Part shown: one piece after another, positions 18,103 through 28,229 of the stretch
Layout of the letters: every line of letters starts with the position of its first letter
Numbering within the stretch: the stretch's first letter is position 1
Assembly: GCA_018883985.1 (NCBI GenBank)
Contig: JAHLFA010000059.1
Coordinates: 1 to 64,000 of the forward strand
DNA: 64,000 nucleotides
Direction of reading: 5' to 3'
DNA from: Candidatus Ruminococcus intestinipullorum
Lineage (GTDB): Bacteria; Bacillota; Clostridia; Lachnospirales; Lachnospiraceae
Notes under the pieces: model-generated
Databases searched by the model: none
The model's input: the letters and a program-made list of their open reading frames with translations, nothing else
What the model was told of the DNA's origin: nothing
Program-made: the position numbers and the translations under genes

Positions 18103-20001
18103 ATGGCAGAGAAACCAAAGTATTATATTACAACAGCGATAGCATACACATCAGGAAAGCCACACATTGGCAATACGTATGAGATTATCCTGGCGGATGC
18201 GATTGCTAGATACAAGAGAAGTCAGGGATATGATGTTTTTTTCCAGACAGGAACTGACGAGCATGGTCAGAAAATTGAGTTAAAAGCAGAGGAAGCAGGA
18301 GTTACACCAAAGGAATTTGTAGATAATGTAGCTGGGGAAATTAAGAGAATATGGGATTTAATGGATACGTCCTATGATAAATTCATCCGAACAACCGATG
18401 AGGATCATGAAAAGCAAGTGCAGAAGATTTTCAAAAAGTTGTATGATCAAGGGGATATTTATAAGGGACATTATGAGGGAATGTACTGCACGCCATGTGA
18501 GTCTTTCTTTACAGAATCGCAGCTTGTGGATGGAAAATGTCCAGATTGTGGTCGTGAGGTGCAGCCAGCAAAAGAGGAAGCGTATTTCTTTAAAATGAGT
18601 AAATACGCAGATAGACTTATTGAGCATATCAATACACATCCAGAATTTATTCAGCCAGTATCTAGAAAGAATGAGATGATGAACAATTTCCTTCTTCCAG
18701 GATTACAGGATTTGTGTGTATCTAGAACGTCTTTTAAATGGGGAATTCCAGTTGATTTTGACCCAAAACATGTTACGTATGTTTGGTTAGATGCATTGAC
18801 AAATTATATTACAGGAATTGGATATGATTGTGATGGAAATAGTACTGAGCAGTTTAACAAGCTTTGGCCAGCAGATTTACACTTGATTGGGAAGGATATT
18901 ATTCGATTCCATACAATTTATTGGCCAATCTTTTTAATGGCGTTGGATCTTCCACTTCCAAAACAAGTATTTGGACATCCTTGGCTACTTCAAGGTGATG
19001 GAAAGATGAGCAAATCAAAAGGAAATGTTTTGTATGCTGATGAATTAGCAGATTTCTTTGGCGTAGATGCAGTTCGTTATTTTGTTCTTCATGAGATGCC
19101 ATTTGAAAATGATGGGGTTATTACATGGGAATTGATGGTAGAGCGTATGAATTCTGATTTGGCAAATACGCTTGGAAATCTTGTAAACAGAACAGTATCT
19201 ATGACAAATAAGTATTTTGGTGGGGTTGTTACAGATAAAGGTGTTAAAGAAGATGTGGATGCAGAATTAAAAGCTATGGCAGAAGCTACACCAAATAATG
19301 TAGAGCTTAAAATGAATGATTTACGTGTTGCAGATGCAATCACAGAAATTTTCAATTTATTTAAACGCTGTAATAAATATATCGATGAAACAATGCCATG
19401 GGTTTTAGCTAAGAATGAAGAGGATAAGGATCGTTTAGAAACTGTTCTTTGGAATCTCATTCAAGGTATTTCTTGTGGTGCTAGATTATTGGAATCTTTC
19501 ATGCCATCTACAAGTAAGAAAATCTTGGAACAGCTTGGAAATGGGCATGTAACAGAGAAGCCAGAAATTTTATTTGCAAGATTAGATTTAGAAGAAGTGA
19601 TGAAAAAAGTGGAAGAACTTCATCCTCCAGTTAAGGAAGAGAAGGAAGAGGCAGTAATAGATATAGAAGCAAAACCAGAAATTACATTTGAACAATTTGG
19701 TGCGATGCAATTTCAGGTTGGAGAAATTATTGCATGTGAAGAAGTAAAGAAATCAAAAAAACTTCTTTGCGCTCAAGTAAAAGTTGGCAGCCAGATTAAA
19801 CAAATTGTTTCTGGAATAAAAGGCCATTACACAGCCGAAGAAATGGTTGGGAAAAAGGTAATGGTACTTGTAAATTTAAAACCAGCAAAATTAGCTGGAG
19901 TTCTTTCTGAAGGAATGCTTTTGTGTGCCGAGGATGCTGATGGAAACTTAGCATTAATGACACCAGAAAAGGATATGCCAGCAGGGGCAGAAATTTGCTA
20001 A
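18103..20001 (+). CDS. metG: Methionyl-tRNA synthetase with C-terminal tRNA-binding domain
   Basis: 'TTAIAYTSGKPHIGNTYE', 'KMSKSKGNVLYADELADFFGVDAVRYF', C-term EMAP-like 'FQVGEIIACEEVKKSKKLLCAQVKVG'. Confidence 0.97.
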   Translation: MAEKPKYYITTAIAYTSGKPHIGNTYEIILADAIARYKRSQGYDVFFQTGTDEHGQKIELKAEEAGVTPKEFVDNVAGEIKRIWDLMDTSYDKFIRTTDEDHEKQVQKIFKKLYDQGDIYKGHYEGMYCTPCESFFTESQLVDGKCPDCGREVQPAKEEAYFFKMSKYADRLIEHINTHPEFIQPVSRKNEMMNNFLLPGLQDLCVSRTSFKWGIPVDFDPKHVTYVWLDALTNYITGIGYDCDGNSTEQFNKLWPADLHLIGKDIIRFHTIYWPIFLMALDLPLPKQVFGHPWLLQGDGKMSKSKGNVLYADELADFFGVDAVRYFVLHEMPFENDGVITWELMVERMNSDLANTLGNLVNRTVSMTNKYFGGVVTDKGVKEDVDAELKAMAEATPNNVELKMNDLRVADAITEIFNLFKRCNKYIDETMPWVLAKNEEDKDRLETVLWNLIQGISCGARLLESFMPSTSKKILEQLGNGHVTEKPEILFARLDLEEVMKKVEELHPPVKEEKEEAVIDIEAKPEITFEQFGAMQFQVGEIIACEEVKKSKKLLCAQVKVGSQIKQIVSGIKGHYTAEEMVGKKVMVLVNLKPAKLAGVLSEGMLLCAEDADGNLALMTPEKDMPAGAEIC

Positions 20002-20013
20002 AAATAGGTATTG

Positions 20014-20056
20014 CCTTAGGAATTTGCATAAGTCAAGTTCCTAAGGTTTTATTTTT
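20014..20056 (+). terminator. Rho-independent terminator after metG
   Basis: CCTTAGGAA...TTCCTAAGG hairpin followed by T-rich tract. Confidence 0.75.
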
Positions 20057-20609
20057 ATAAAAATATTCTGAAAATATAAACTAAAAATAAATAAAAGCAG
20101 AAAATAATATTAATTAAATTATATAGGTTGACTTATTTAGAGTTTGGGTGCTATTATATAAACAATCCAAGAGGGATAAATAAAAAAGGTTAGGAGGAAG
20201 GTCCAATGGACAGTGTATCGTCACTAAAAGTTCAATATGTTCGTGGTATGACAGATATAGATTCCTGTAAGATGAGGCCTTTACCATCTGTAAACATATT
20301 GAAGTAATATACCACACTTAGTCAAAGTTCTTTTATATGTGTAAAGAAACATATCAAAGAATACGAGTTTTATATGAGATACCTCCAATAGTTTGGAAAT
20401 AATTTAGTAGTTGGTTGGAATATTGAAGCACAATACTGCGATGGACGAAACATTATAGAAAAACATTGAAGAAAGGGTCTTAAATTATAAAATAGTATCG
20501 ATTACCTAGTCGAATTTGACTATAAACTTGGAAGAGTAAAGGCCTTACAGGAACCCTGTTAAAGGTTTTTCAATTTTCAATATTGTAAATTTACAGAATA
20601 ACCAAAAGA

Positions 20610-20646
20610 AAATGCATCTTCAATTTGAATTGGGGGTGCATTTTTT
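20610..20646. repeat. Hairpin 'AAAATGCATC..AATTGGGGGTGCATTTTTTT' (terminator-like; arm related to 32962-32982)
   Basis: Imperfect inverted repeat plus T7; a similar arm in opposite orientation near 32962. Confidence 0.55.
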
Positions 20647-20693
20647 TGACATTATAGGAGTCATATGGTAAACTTAAAAAAATAGCGAATGAG

Positions 20694-23153
20694 GTGAGCG
20701 TAGTGGATAAGTACGAATATAAGTTAAAGACAGAACAGATGATGGAACTTATCGAACATGGCGCATATGATAAAGCAGTTGAGATTGCAGATACAATAGA
20801 TTGGCGGCGTGTAAGAAATGTGAATATGCTGGTAAGTGTTAGCAATGTATATGAAAAGAATAGAGATTATCAAAAAAGCTATGAGGTACTAAAGATAGCA
20901 GGTGAACGTGCAGAAGGCAGTAAAAAGCTATTGAATCACTTATGTATTTTAGCTATTAGAACTGGACATTTGGATCAGGCAGTGGAGTATTACGATAGAT
21001 TTCTTCAAGTAGCACCAAAGGATCCAAACCAGTATATTTTAAAATACCATATACTCAGAGCAAAGAGAGCTTCTATCAAGCAGCAGATTCAGGCATTGGA
21101 ACAGTTTAAGAAGTCAGAATACATAGAAGAGTGGGCATATGAGCTGGCAAAACGCTATGAAGAAGCTGGAATGTTAGAAGAGTGTATTGAAGAGTGTGAC
21201 GATTTGATTCTTTGGTTTAGTGAAGGCAAGTACGTTTATAAAGCAATGGAATTAAAGATGAAGTATAAGCCATTGACACCATCCCAGCAGGAAAAATACG
21301 ATAGAAGATTCCAACCAAAGGAATCCTATACAGAAAAGTTGGTGGAGGCTGAACAAAAGCCTGAAGAACCAAAGCAAGAGGGTACAGAAGAGATTAGGAA
21401 AGAAGAACCCGAAGAAGGAAAGAAAAAGAGAAAACTCGGAGATACGATGAAGCTTGGTGAGGCACTTCAAAATCTATTTAGAAAAAAAGAAGAGCCTGAG
21501 ATAACAGAGCCAGAGTCAGAGGAAGAAGTAGAGGAAATAGCAGAACAGCCAGAAGAGGTACCATCCGAGGAGCCAGTACAAACGGAAGAACCTGAGGATG
21601 ATTTTTCAGATTTAGGACAAGATATCACAGAAATTAAAGATATGGCAGATAGTGAACTGATAGAGGAGATGGCAAATATGCCACAGGAAGAGTTAGAGTC
21701 AGTAGAAGAGGTCAAAGTGGAAGATATGGAGAAGAAACCGATTCAGGATATGCAAGAATTAAAACCAAATAATGAAGTAGATGCACAGGATGGACTTAGT
21801 ATAGATGATATCCTTGCAGAGTGGGATGCTCAGTCAGAATATGAACCTGCAAAAGAGGAAGAGCAGACCCCAATCTTATCACCTGAGATTCAAAAAATGA
21901 TTGATGAAATTGAAGGGGTTGAAGAAACGAAAGAAGAACCTATAGAAGAGTCTATGGAAGAATCTATAGAGGAAGAGGTTCCCGAGGAGATTTCTACAGA
22001 AGAAGAGGATGTACTCCTAGATGAAGAAGATGCAGAGGAGTATGTAGAAGACTTCTTAGAAGAGGAATTGTTAGACGAAGAGTTTGAAGAAGAACTTGAA
22101 GAAGAAATGGAAGATGATTACGAGAGTATTTCAGCAGGAATTGAAGAGGAGTTTAGAGCAAATCCAATGGATGAAATGGATGACCGTGAAATTCCAGATG
22201 AAGATGAACCAGTAGATATTCTTTCAGCTACAACACCACTTAGTAGAAAAGAAACGGCAAAATTAATTGCTACTGGTAAGACATCCCCACTTCCAACAGC
22301 TGAAATAGCAAACGCATTATCTATTTCTGATACAGGGTTTTTGGTACACAGCAGATACGATTTATCTGGACAAAATGGAGTAAAACGTGCAGGATTAACA
22401 GACGAACAGAAAAAGCTATTTTCTTATTTCGTACCAGTACGTGGTATGAGTGAGCAGCTTGTTGATGTATTGGAGCAAGATAGAAACTGTACAAATAGAC
22501 AAGGTACATCTTGTACTGGAAACCTGCTTATTATTGGAAATAAAGGAAATGGAAAAACCGTTTTAGCGGTAGATGTAGTAAAAGCAATTCAAAAACAACG
22601 AAACATTCGTCAAGGAAAAGTTGCAATTATTACAGGGGAAGCATTAAATAAAAAGAAAATAAGCGATATAATTACAAAATTATACGGTGGAGCTTTGATT
22701 ATTGAAAAGGCTGGAAAATTAGATGAAAAGACAGTGGCAAAGCTGAATAAAGCAATGGAAAAGGATACAGGCGAGATGCTTATAGTATTGGAAGAGCAAA
22801 GAAAGCCACTGGATAGACTTCTTACATCGAATCGAGAATTTAGAAAGAAATTTACGTCTAGGTTAGAAGTACCAATTTTCATCAATGATGAATTGGTGAC
22901 ATTTGGTCAAACTTATGCACAGGAAAACGGATATCGAATTGATGAAATGGGAATTCTTGCATTATATAGCAGAATTGATTCTATGCAAAGAGAAGATCAT
23001 TCCGTTACGATAGCAGAAGTGAAAGAAGTTATGGACGAAGCTATGGCACATTCACAAAAAGCATCGGCAAAAAAATTAGTGAAACGAGTATTAGGTAAGA
23101 ATACGGATGATGCAGACCGAATTATTCTTACAGAGAAGGATTTTAATATCTAA
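20694..23153 (+). CDS. TPR protein with long acidic linker and C-terminal AAA/CbxX-like P-loop domain
   Basis: N-terminal TPR-like helices; Glu-rich residues ~215-500; Walker A 'IIGNKGNGKTVLAVDVVKAIQ'; C-terminal domain resembles CbxX/SpoVK-type AAA. Confidence 0.7.
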   Translation: MSVVDKYEYKLKTEQMMELIEHGAYDKAVEIADTIDWRRVRNVNMLVSVSNVYEKNRDYQKSYEVLKIAGERAEGSKKLLNHLCILAIRTGHLDQAVEYYDRFLQVAPKDPNQYILKYHILRAKRASIKQQIQALEQFKKSEYIEEWAYELAKRYEEAGMLEECIEECDDLILWFSEGKYVYKAMELKMKYKPLTPSQQEKYDRRFQPKESYTEKLVEAEQKPEEPKQEGTEEIRKEEPEEGKKKRKLGDTMKLGEALQNLFRKKEEPEITEPESEEEVEEIAEQPEEVPSEEPVQTEEPEDDFSDLGQDITEIKDMADSELIEEMANMPQEELESVEEVKVEDMEKKPIQDMQELKPNNEVDAQDGLSIDDILAEWDAQSEYEPAKEEEQTPILSPEIQKMIDEIEGVEETKEEPIEESMEESIEEEVPEEISTEEEDVLLDEEDAEEYVEDFLEEELLDEEFEEELEEEMEDDYESISAGIEEEFRANPMDEMDDREIPDEDEPVDILSATTPLSRKETAKLIATGKTSPLPTAEIANALSISDTGFLVHSRYDLSGQNGVKRAGLTDEQKKLFSYFVPVRGMSEQLVDVLEQDRNCTNRQGTSCTGNLLIIGNKGNGKTVLAVDVVKAIQKQRNIRQGKVAIITGEALNKKKISDIITKLYGGALIIEKAGKLDEKTVAKLNKAMEKDTGEMLIVLEEQRKPLDRLLTSNREFRKKFTSRLEVPIFINDELVTFGQTYAQENGYRIDEMGILALYSRIDSMQREDHSVTIAEVKEVMDEAMAHSQKASAKKLVKRVLGKNTDDADRIILTEKDFNI

Positions 23154-23163
23154 GAAAATAAAG

Positions 23164-23198
23164 AGGATTATCTACTTTTAGTGGATAGTCCTTTTTTA
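23164..23198 (+). terminator. Rho-independent terminator
   Basis: AGGATTATCTAC-tttta-GTGGATAGTCCT then T6. Confidence 0.8.
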
Positions 23199-23229
23199 TG
23201 CGAAAAATGTGGTAATAACGAGAAATTTG

Positions 23230-23258
23230 TTGAGTTAATACACCGAAAGTGGTATGAT
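23230..23258 (+). promoter_or_regulatory. Candidate promoter of the EPS/capsule locus
   Basis: TTGAGT - 17 nt - TATGAT, ahead of the first EPS gene. Confidence 0.5.
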
Positions 23259-23302
23259 AATAAGCAGTGTTGATAAAAAATTTGGGGGGTTGGGGAAAAG
23301 TT

Positions 23303-24754
23303 ATGTATAGAAAGAAGTCAGAAGGTTGGTTTAAACACTACGATTTTGTATTATTTGATTTAATTTGTATTCAACTTGCATTTACAGTGTCTTATATGAT
23401 TCGCCATGATGGAACGATTCCATACGGTAATCCATTATATAGAAATATGGCATTGTTCTTAGGTCTGGTGGATATTATTTTTATTATTTTATTTGAAGGA
23501 TATAAGGATATTCTAAAGAGAGGATATTACTTAGAGTTTATTGCTGTAATTAAGCAAGTCATGTTAATAGAATTATTTTCCGTATTTTATTTATTCACCT
23601 TGCAAAAAGGGGATGATTATTCACGGATTGTTTTGTATCTTACAGGAATTATATATGGTGTATTTACATATATTGTTCGCATTATTTGGAAGAGATGTCT
23701 AAAAAAAGGCATTCGTAAATTTGATAGATGTTCTCTGATTCTTGTAACCACAAGTGATATTGCATCTAAGGTAATCAAAAACATAACGAAAGAGGAATAT
23801 GGAGTTTATGATATCACAGGTCTTGTGATTATAGATTGTGATATGCGAGGGCAGGAGATAGAAGGAATTCCTGTTATTGCTACTGAGAGTACAGCTTCAG
23901 ATTATATCTGTCAAAATTGGGTAGATGAGGTATTTGTAAAGGTTAGTTCGGAAAATAAGCATCCAGAGAATTTAGTAGAAGAATTGTTAAAGATGGGTGT
24001 TGTAGTGCATGTGCATCTTGCGAAGATTTCCTATGCAAGAGGTGGCAAGCAATTAATTGAAAAAATGGGAGATTATACGGTTTTAACAACAAGTATTAAT
24101 TATACAACAGCTAGACAGGCAATTTTAAAACGCAGCTTGGATATTATTGGCGGAATTGTTGGATGCATAGTAGCAGGGATTATTTTTGTATTTATAGGTC
24201 CTATTATATATATAAGTTCCCCAGGGCCAATTATTTTTACGCAAACTCGTGTAGGAAAGAACGGAAAGAAATTTAAGATGTATAAGTTCCGTAGTATGTA
24301 CTTAGATGCAGAGGAGCGAAAGAAGGAACTTATGGCACAGAATCGTGTAAAAGATGGAAGAATGTTTAAGGTGGATTTTGATACTAGAGTGATTGGAAAT
24401 CGAATTCTTCCAGATGGTACGAAAAAAACTGGAATCGGGAATTTTATTCGTGTCGCATCTTTGGATGAGTTTCCACAGTTTTTTAATGTGCTTAAGGGTG
24501 ATATGTCCTTGGTAGGTACTCGCCCTCCTACAGTTGAGGAAGTGGAGAAGTATAATCTGCATCATAGGGCAAGGTTATCGACTAAGCCAGGAATTACAGG
24601 TATGTGGCAGATTAGTGGACGAAGTGATATTGTGGATTTCGAGGAAGTTGTAAGGCTTGACACGGAGTATATTGAAAATTGGAGTATTGGTTTGGATCTT
24701 AAGATACTGTTTAAGACAGTGGGAGCTGTTTTGAAGAAAAAGGGATCGATGTAA
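23303..24754 (+). CDS. Polyprenyl-phosphate hexose-1-phosphate transferase (bacterial sugar transferase, WcaJ/CpsE-like)
   Basis: N-terminal TM helices; C-term 'LKRSLDIIGGIVGC', 'GPIIFTQTRVGKNGKKFKMYKFRSMY', 'SLDEFPQFFNVLKGDMSLVGTRPP', 'PGITGMWQISGRS'. Confidence 0.95.
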   Translation: MYRKKSEGWFKHYDFVLFDLICIQLAFTVSYMIRHDGTIPYGNPLYRNMALFLGLVDIIFIILFEGYKDILKRGYYLEFIAVIKQVMLIELFSVFYLFTLQKGDDYSRIVLYLTGIIYGVFTYIVRIIWKRCLKKGIRKFDRCSLILVTTSDIASKVIKNITKEEYGVYDITGLVIIDCDMRGQEIEGIPVIATESTASDYICQNWVDEVFVKVSSENKHPENLVEELLKMGVVVHVHLAKISYARGGKQLIEKMGDYTVLTTSINYTTARQAILKRSLDIIGGIVGCIVAGIIFVFIGPIIYISSPGPIIFTQTRVGKNGKKFKMYKFRSMYLDAEERKKELMAQNRVKDGRMFKVDFDTRVIGNRILPDGTKKTGIGNFIRVASLDEFPQFFNVLKGDMSLVGTRPPTVEEVEKYNLHHRARLSTKPGITGMWQISGRSDIVDFEEVVRLDTEYIENWSIGLDLKILFKTVGAVLKKKGSM

Positions 24755-24784
24755 GGGGAGAATAGGTGAAAAAGGAGAAACGGA

Positions 24785-26041
24785 ATGAGAAACTTTGACG
24801 AATTGAAAATTGCAGTTGCAGGCACAGGATATGTTGGATTATCAATTGCTACACTTTTGTCTCAGCATCATAAAGTTTATGCTGTGGATATTAATTCAGA
24901 AAAGGTTGATATGATAAATAAGAGGAAATCACCTATTCAAGACGATTATATTGAGAGATATTTAGCAGAGAAAGACTTGGATTTGACTGCAACACTTGAT
25001 GCAAAGAAGGCATATAGGGATGTGGATTTTATTATAATTGCTGCACCGACAAACTATGACTCTTCTACTCAATATTTTGATACTTCTGCCATAGAGAATG
25101 TTCTTGGATTAGCTATGGAGTATAATCCAAATGCTATCGTAGTTATTAAGAGTACCATTCCAGTTGGATATACAGAAAATATTCGTAAAAAAACAGGGTG
25201 TAAAAATATACTTTTCAGCCCTGAATTTTTAAGAGAATCAAAGGCATTATATGATAATTTATATCCTTCTAGAATTATTGTGGGTACAGATTTAGAGGAT
25301 GAAAGATTAGTTGAAGCAGCTCATGTCTTTGCTAAGCTTCTACAAGAAGGTGCGAAAAAGGAAAATGTAGAGACATTGTTTATGGGATTTACAGAAGCTG
25401 AAGCTGTAAAGTTGTTTGCAAATACATACTTGGCTTTACGAGTTGCGTACTTTAATGAGCTAGATACTTATGCAGAAATGAAAGGTCTTAATACACAGCA
25501 AATTATAAAGGGTGTGTGTTTAGATTCACGTATTGGAGATTTTTATAATAATCCAAGTTTTGGATATGGTGGATATTGTTTACCTAAAGATACAAAACAG
25601 CTATTGGCTAACTATCAAGATATTCCAGAAAATCTAATTGAAGCTATTGTAGAGAGTAATAAGACAAGGAAAGATTTCATAGCAGATCGGATTTTAAATC
25701 TAGCTGGTTATGATGATAGCGATACTTGTGATGATTGTAGAGAAAATGAAGAAAAAGAATGCTTGATAGGTGTATATAGATTAACGATGAAAAGCAATTC
25801 AGATAATTTCCGACAGAGCAGCATTCAAGGTGTTATTAATAGGATTAAGTCTAAGGGAGCAAAAGTTGTACTATATGAGCCAACGTTAGAGGATGGTAGT
25901 ACATTTCTTGGAAGTTTGGTTGTTAATGATTTGAATAAGTTTAAAGAAGTATCACAGGCTATTATTGCAAATAGATATGATGCGTGTTTGGACGATGTGA
26001 GGGAAAAAGTATATACGAGGGATATTTTTCAAAGAGATTAA
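24785..26041 (+). CDS. ugd: UDP-glucose/nucleotide-sugar 6-dehydrogenase
   Basis: '[29 protein letters not shown]', '[12 protein letters not shown]', '[24 protein letters not shown]', '[18 protein letters not shown]'. Confidence 0.93.
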   Translation: MRNFDELKIAVAGTGYVGLSIATLLSQHHKVYAVDINSEKVDMINKRKSPIQDDYIERYLAEKDLDLTATLDAKKAYRDVDFIIIAAPTNYDSSTQYFDTSAIENVLGLAMEYNPNAIVVIKSTIPVGYTENIRKKTGCKNILFSPEFLRESKALYDNLYPSRIIVGTDLEDERLVEAAHVFAKLLQEGAKKENVETLFMGFTEAEAVKLFANTYLALRVAYFNELDTYAEMKGLNTQQIIKGVCLDSRIGDFYNNPSFGYGGYCLPKDTKQLLANYQDIPENLIEAIVESNKTRKDFIADRILNLAGYDDSDTCDDCRENEEKECLIGVYRLTMKSNSDNFRQSSIQGVINRIKSKGAKVVLYEPTLEDGSTFLGSLVVNDLNKFKEVSQAIIANRYDACLDDVREKVYTRDIFQRD

Positions 26042-26043
26042 AT

Positions 26044-26209
26044 ATGGGAGGATACAGAACGAATTGTATTATTCTAGAGGGCGATTCTGGTATATACCTG
26101 TATCCATTGACGAAAGTTACGAGCAAGAAGCATAATGAGTTGGGCTAGCTGCCAGAGATTAAGTTCGAGGACGGTATTAACAAGAGCACCCAGAGGCACC
26201 CTCGATAAT
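26044..26209 (+). pseudogene. rfbA: rfbA (dTDP-glucose pyrophosphorylase) remnant
   Basis: 'NCIILEGDSGIYLYPLTKVTSKK' resembles RfbA 'GIILAGGSGTRLYPLTKVTSKQ'; rapidly hits stops. Confidence 0.7.
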
Positions 26210-26300
26210 TGTGAGTGGTGGGAGTCTATTATCAGTAGTGAATGACAGGACTACAACGAGAATATGTACAGCAATCGCTAAGAAGACACAAGAGGAAAGA

Positions 26301-26794
26301 AAATGAAGTTTTTTCTAATAGGTGTTAGCGGTCAGCTAGTATGTGATGTAATGAATGAATTGCTGAATCGTGGCCGTGAAGATGTGGGTTCCGATATTTA
26401 GGAGAACTACAGTAGTGTAGCAGATGGTTCTACGATGACGAAGGCTCAGTAGGCGGTTCTGGATATTACGGATAGGAATACCGTTTGAAAAAGTAATTAC
26501 AGAAGTAAATCTGGATGTTGCAATCCATTGCTGGTTGATATGGATGAAACTGAGAATTACGGGGATTATCACACCACCAATAAGGTCGGGTATATTAGCT
26601 GGTACGATTTCATGAAATAAATCTATCGTCAGGCTGGCCGTAGGACAGAGGACTTTCCCGTAAGTATGGAAGAGTATGGTCTGAGCAAGGCAAACAGTCA
26701 TCTAAATAAGAGAAAGTTGGTAGAAACTGGCTTTATTCCGCTTTTGACATGGCAGGATGCATTGAGCTGTTATTTAAAGAAAGCCAAGCAGTAA
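26301..26794 (+). pseudogene. rfbD: rfbD (dTDP-4-dehydrorhamnose reductase) remnant, stops and internal deletion
   Basis: 'MKFFLIGVSGQLVCDVMNELLNRGREDVGSDI*' and 'GYISWYDFMK*IYRQAG...EEYGLSKANSHLNKRKLVETGFIPLLTWQDALSCYLKKAKQ*'. Confidence 0.85.
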
Positions 26795-26840
26795 GATGAG
26801 ATAATAGAAAATGGGATAGATTAAAATTGAAAAAATGTAG

Positions 26841-26966
26841 GTGGCGTGGAACGACCCAGAAATCGGCATAGAATGGTCACAGTTGAAAGGCGAGTACAAG
26901 GGTACGTAAGTGCAGATTACGACACGCTGGAAGTGGATTGTGCTGAAGGATACTTTTAAATTTTAA
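26841..26966 (+). pseudogene. rfbC: rfbC (dTDP-4-dehydrorhamnose 3,5-epimerase) C-terminal remnant
   Basis: 'VAWNDPEIGIEWSQLKGEYKGT*' then, after a frameshift, 'KWIVLKDTFKF*', typical RfbC C-terminal strings. Confidence 0.75.
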
Positions 26967-26985
26967 GAACACAGGGGGAGGAAGA

Positions 26986-28227
26986 ATGCAGCCAGAAAAC
27001 AAAGTACAACACGTATTTCTAGTAGGAGCTAAGAGCTTGGGAGCATATGGAGGATATGAAACTTTTGTTTATAAACTCACAGAGTACCATCAGAATAAGA
27101 AAAATATTAAATATCATGTAGCATGTAAGGCTAACGGTGACGGCTGCATGGATGAAACAAAAGTGGATGGTGTGACAAGAATTAATGATTATGAATTTGA
27201 ATTCCATAATGCACATTGTTTTAAAATAGATATTCCTCAGATTGGGTCGGCACAGGCAATATATTATGATGTTGTGGCATTGAATTCATGCTGTAAATAT
27301 ATAAAAGAACATAATATCAAAAATCCAATTGTATACATTATGGCCTGTCGCATTGGTCCTTTTGCAGGCTATTTTTACAAAAAAATCCATAAATTGGGAG
27401 GTACTGTATATCTGAATCCAGATGGCCACGAGTGGATGAGAGAAAAGTGGCCTGCACTAATTCGGAAGTACTGGAAGATTTCAGAGCAGATGATGGTTAA
27501 ATATTGTGACCTTGTTATCTGTGATTCTGTGAACATCGAAAAATATATTCATGAATGTTATGGCGGTAAAGGTATAAAGGGAAAAAATCCTAATACGACA
27601 TTTATTGCTTATGGTTCAGATTTGACCCTCAGCAAGCTGGCTGATGACGATGAAAAGCTGTTAAATTGGTATAAAGAAAAAGGACTGACGAAGAAAGGGT
27701 ACTACCTTGTCGTTGGTCGCTTTGTACCAGAGAACTCTTTTGAGGTTATGATTCGGGAGTTTATGGAGAGTAATAGCAAAAGAGATTTTGCTATTATTAC
27801 TAATGTAAATGATAAGTTCTTGAATGAGCTTGAAGAAAGACTTCATTTCAAGAGTGATGAGAGAATTAAATTTACTGGTACGGTTTATAATCAGGAGTTA
27901 CTCAAAAAAATCCGAGAAAATGCCTACGCATATTTCCATGGTCATACGGTGGGAGGGACTAATCCTTCGCTGATTGAAGCTCTTGGTAGTACAGATTTGA
28001 ATCTACTGGTTGATGTCAGTTTTAACAGGGAAGTGGCGGAGGACTGTGCGCTTTATTGGAGCAGTAAGCCGAAGAGTCTTGCAAAATTAATTGATAAAAC
28101 GGATCAAATGAGTGCTGACGAAATTGCAGAGATGGGCAGAAGAGCTAAGAAGCGTGTGGAAGAAGAGTACACATGGGATAAGATTTGTGGACAGTATGAA
28201 GATGTGTTTGCAGATAGGGGAAATTAA
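26986..28227 (+). CDS. Glycosyltransferase, DUF1972/Cps2T (rhamnosyltransferase-like) family
   Basis: 'VFLVGAKSLGAYGGYETFVYKLTEYH', 'IVYIMACRIGPF', 'HGHTVGGTNPSLIEALGSTDLNLLVDVSFNREVAED'. Confidence 0.85.
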   Translation: MQPENKVQHVFLVGAKSLGAYGGYETFVYKLTEYHQNKKNIKYHVACKANGDGCMDETKVDGVTRINDYEFEFHNAHCFKIDIPQIGSAQAIYYDVVALNSCCKYIKEHNIKNPIVYIMACRIGPFAGYFYKKIHKLGGTVYLNPDGHEWMREKWPALIRKYWKISEQMMVKYCDLVICDSVNIEKYIHECYGGKGIKGKNPNTTFIAYGSDLTLSKLADDDEKLLNWYKEKGLTKKGYYLVVGRFVPENSFEVMIREFMESNSKRDFAIITNVNDKFLNELEERLHFKSDERIKFTGTVYNQELLKKIRENAYAYFHGHTVGGTNPSLIEALGSTDLNLLVDVSFNREVAEDCALYWSSKPKSLAKLIDKTDQMSADEIAEMGRRAKKRVEEEYTWDKICGQYEDVFADRGN

Positions 28228-28229
28228 CT

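Noticed and set aside
21467-21715. Ser-rich minus-strand ORF (82 aa)
   Set aside because: Antisense shadow of the Glu-rich linker (GAA/GAG read as TTC/CTC); not a real gene
21300-22150. Apparent low-complexity GAA/GAG repeat region, considered as a microsatellite/contingency repeat
   Set aside because: Not a regular tandem unit; it is an irregular Glu-rich coding linker
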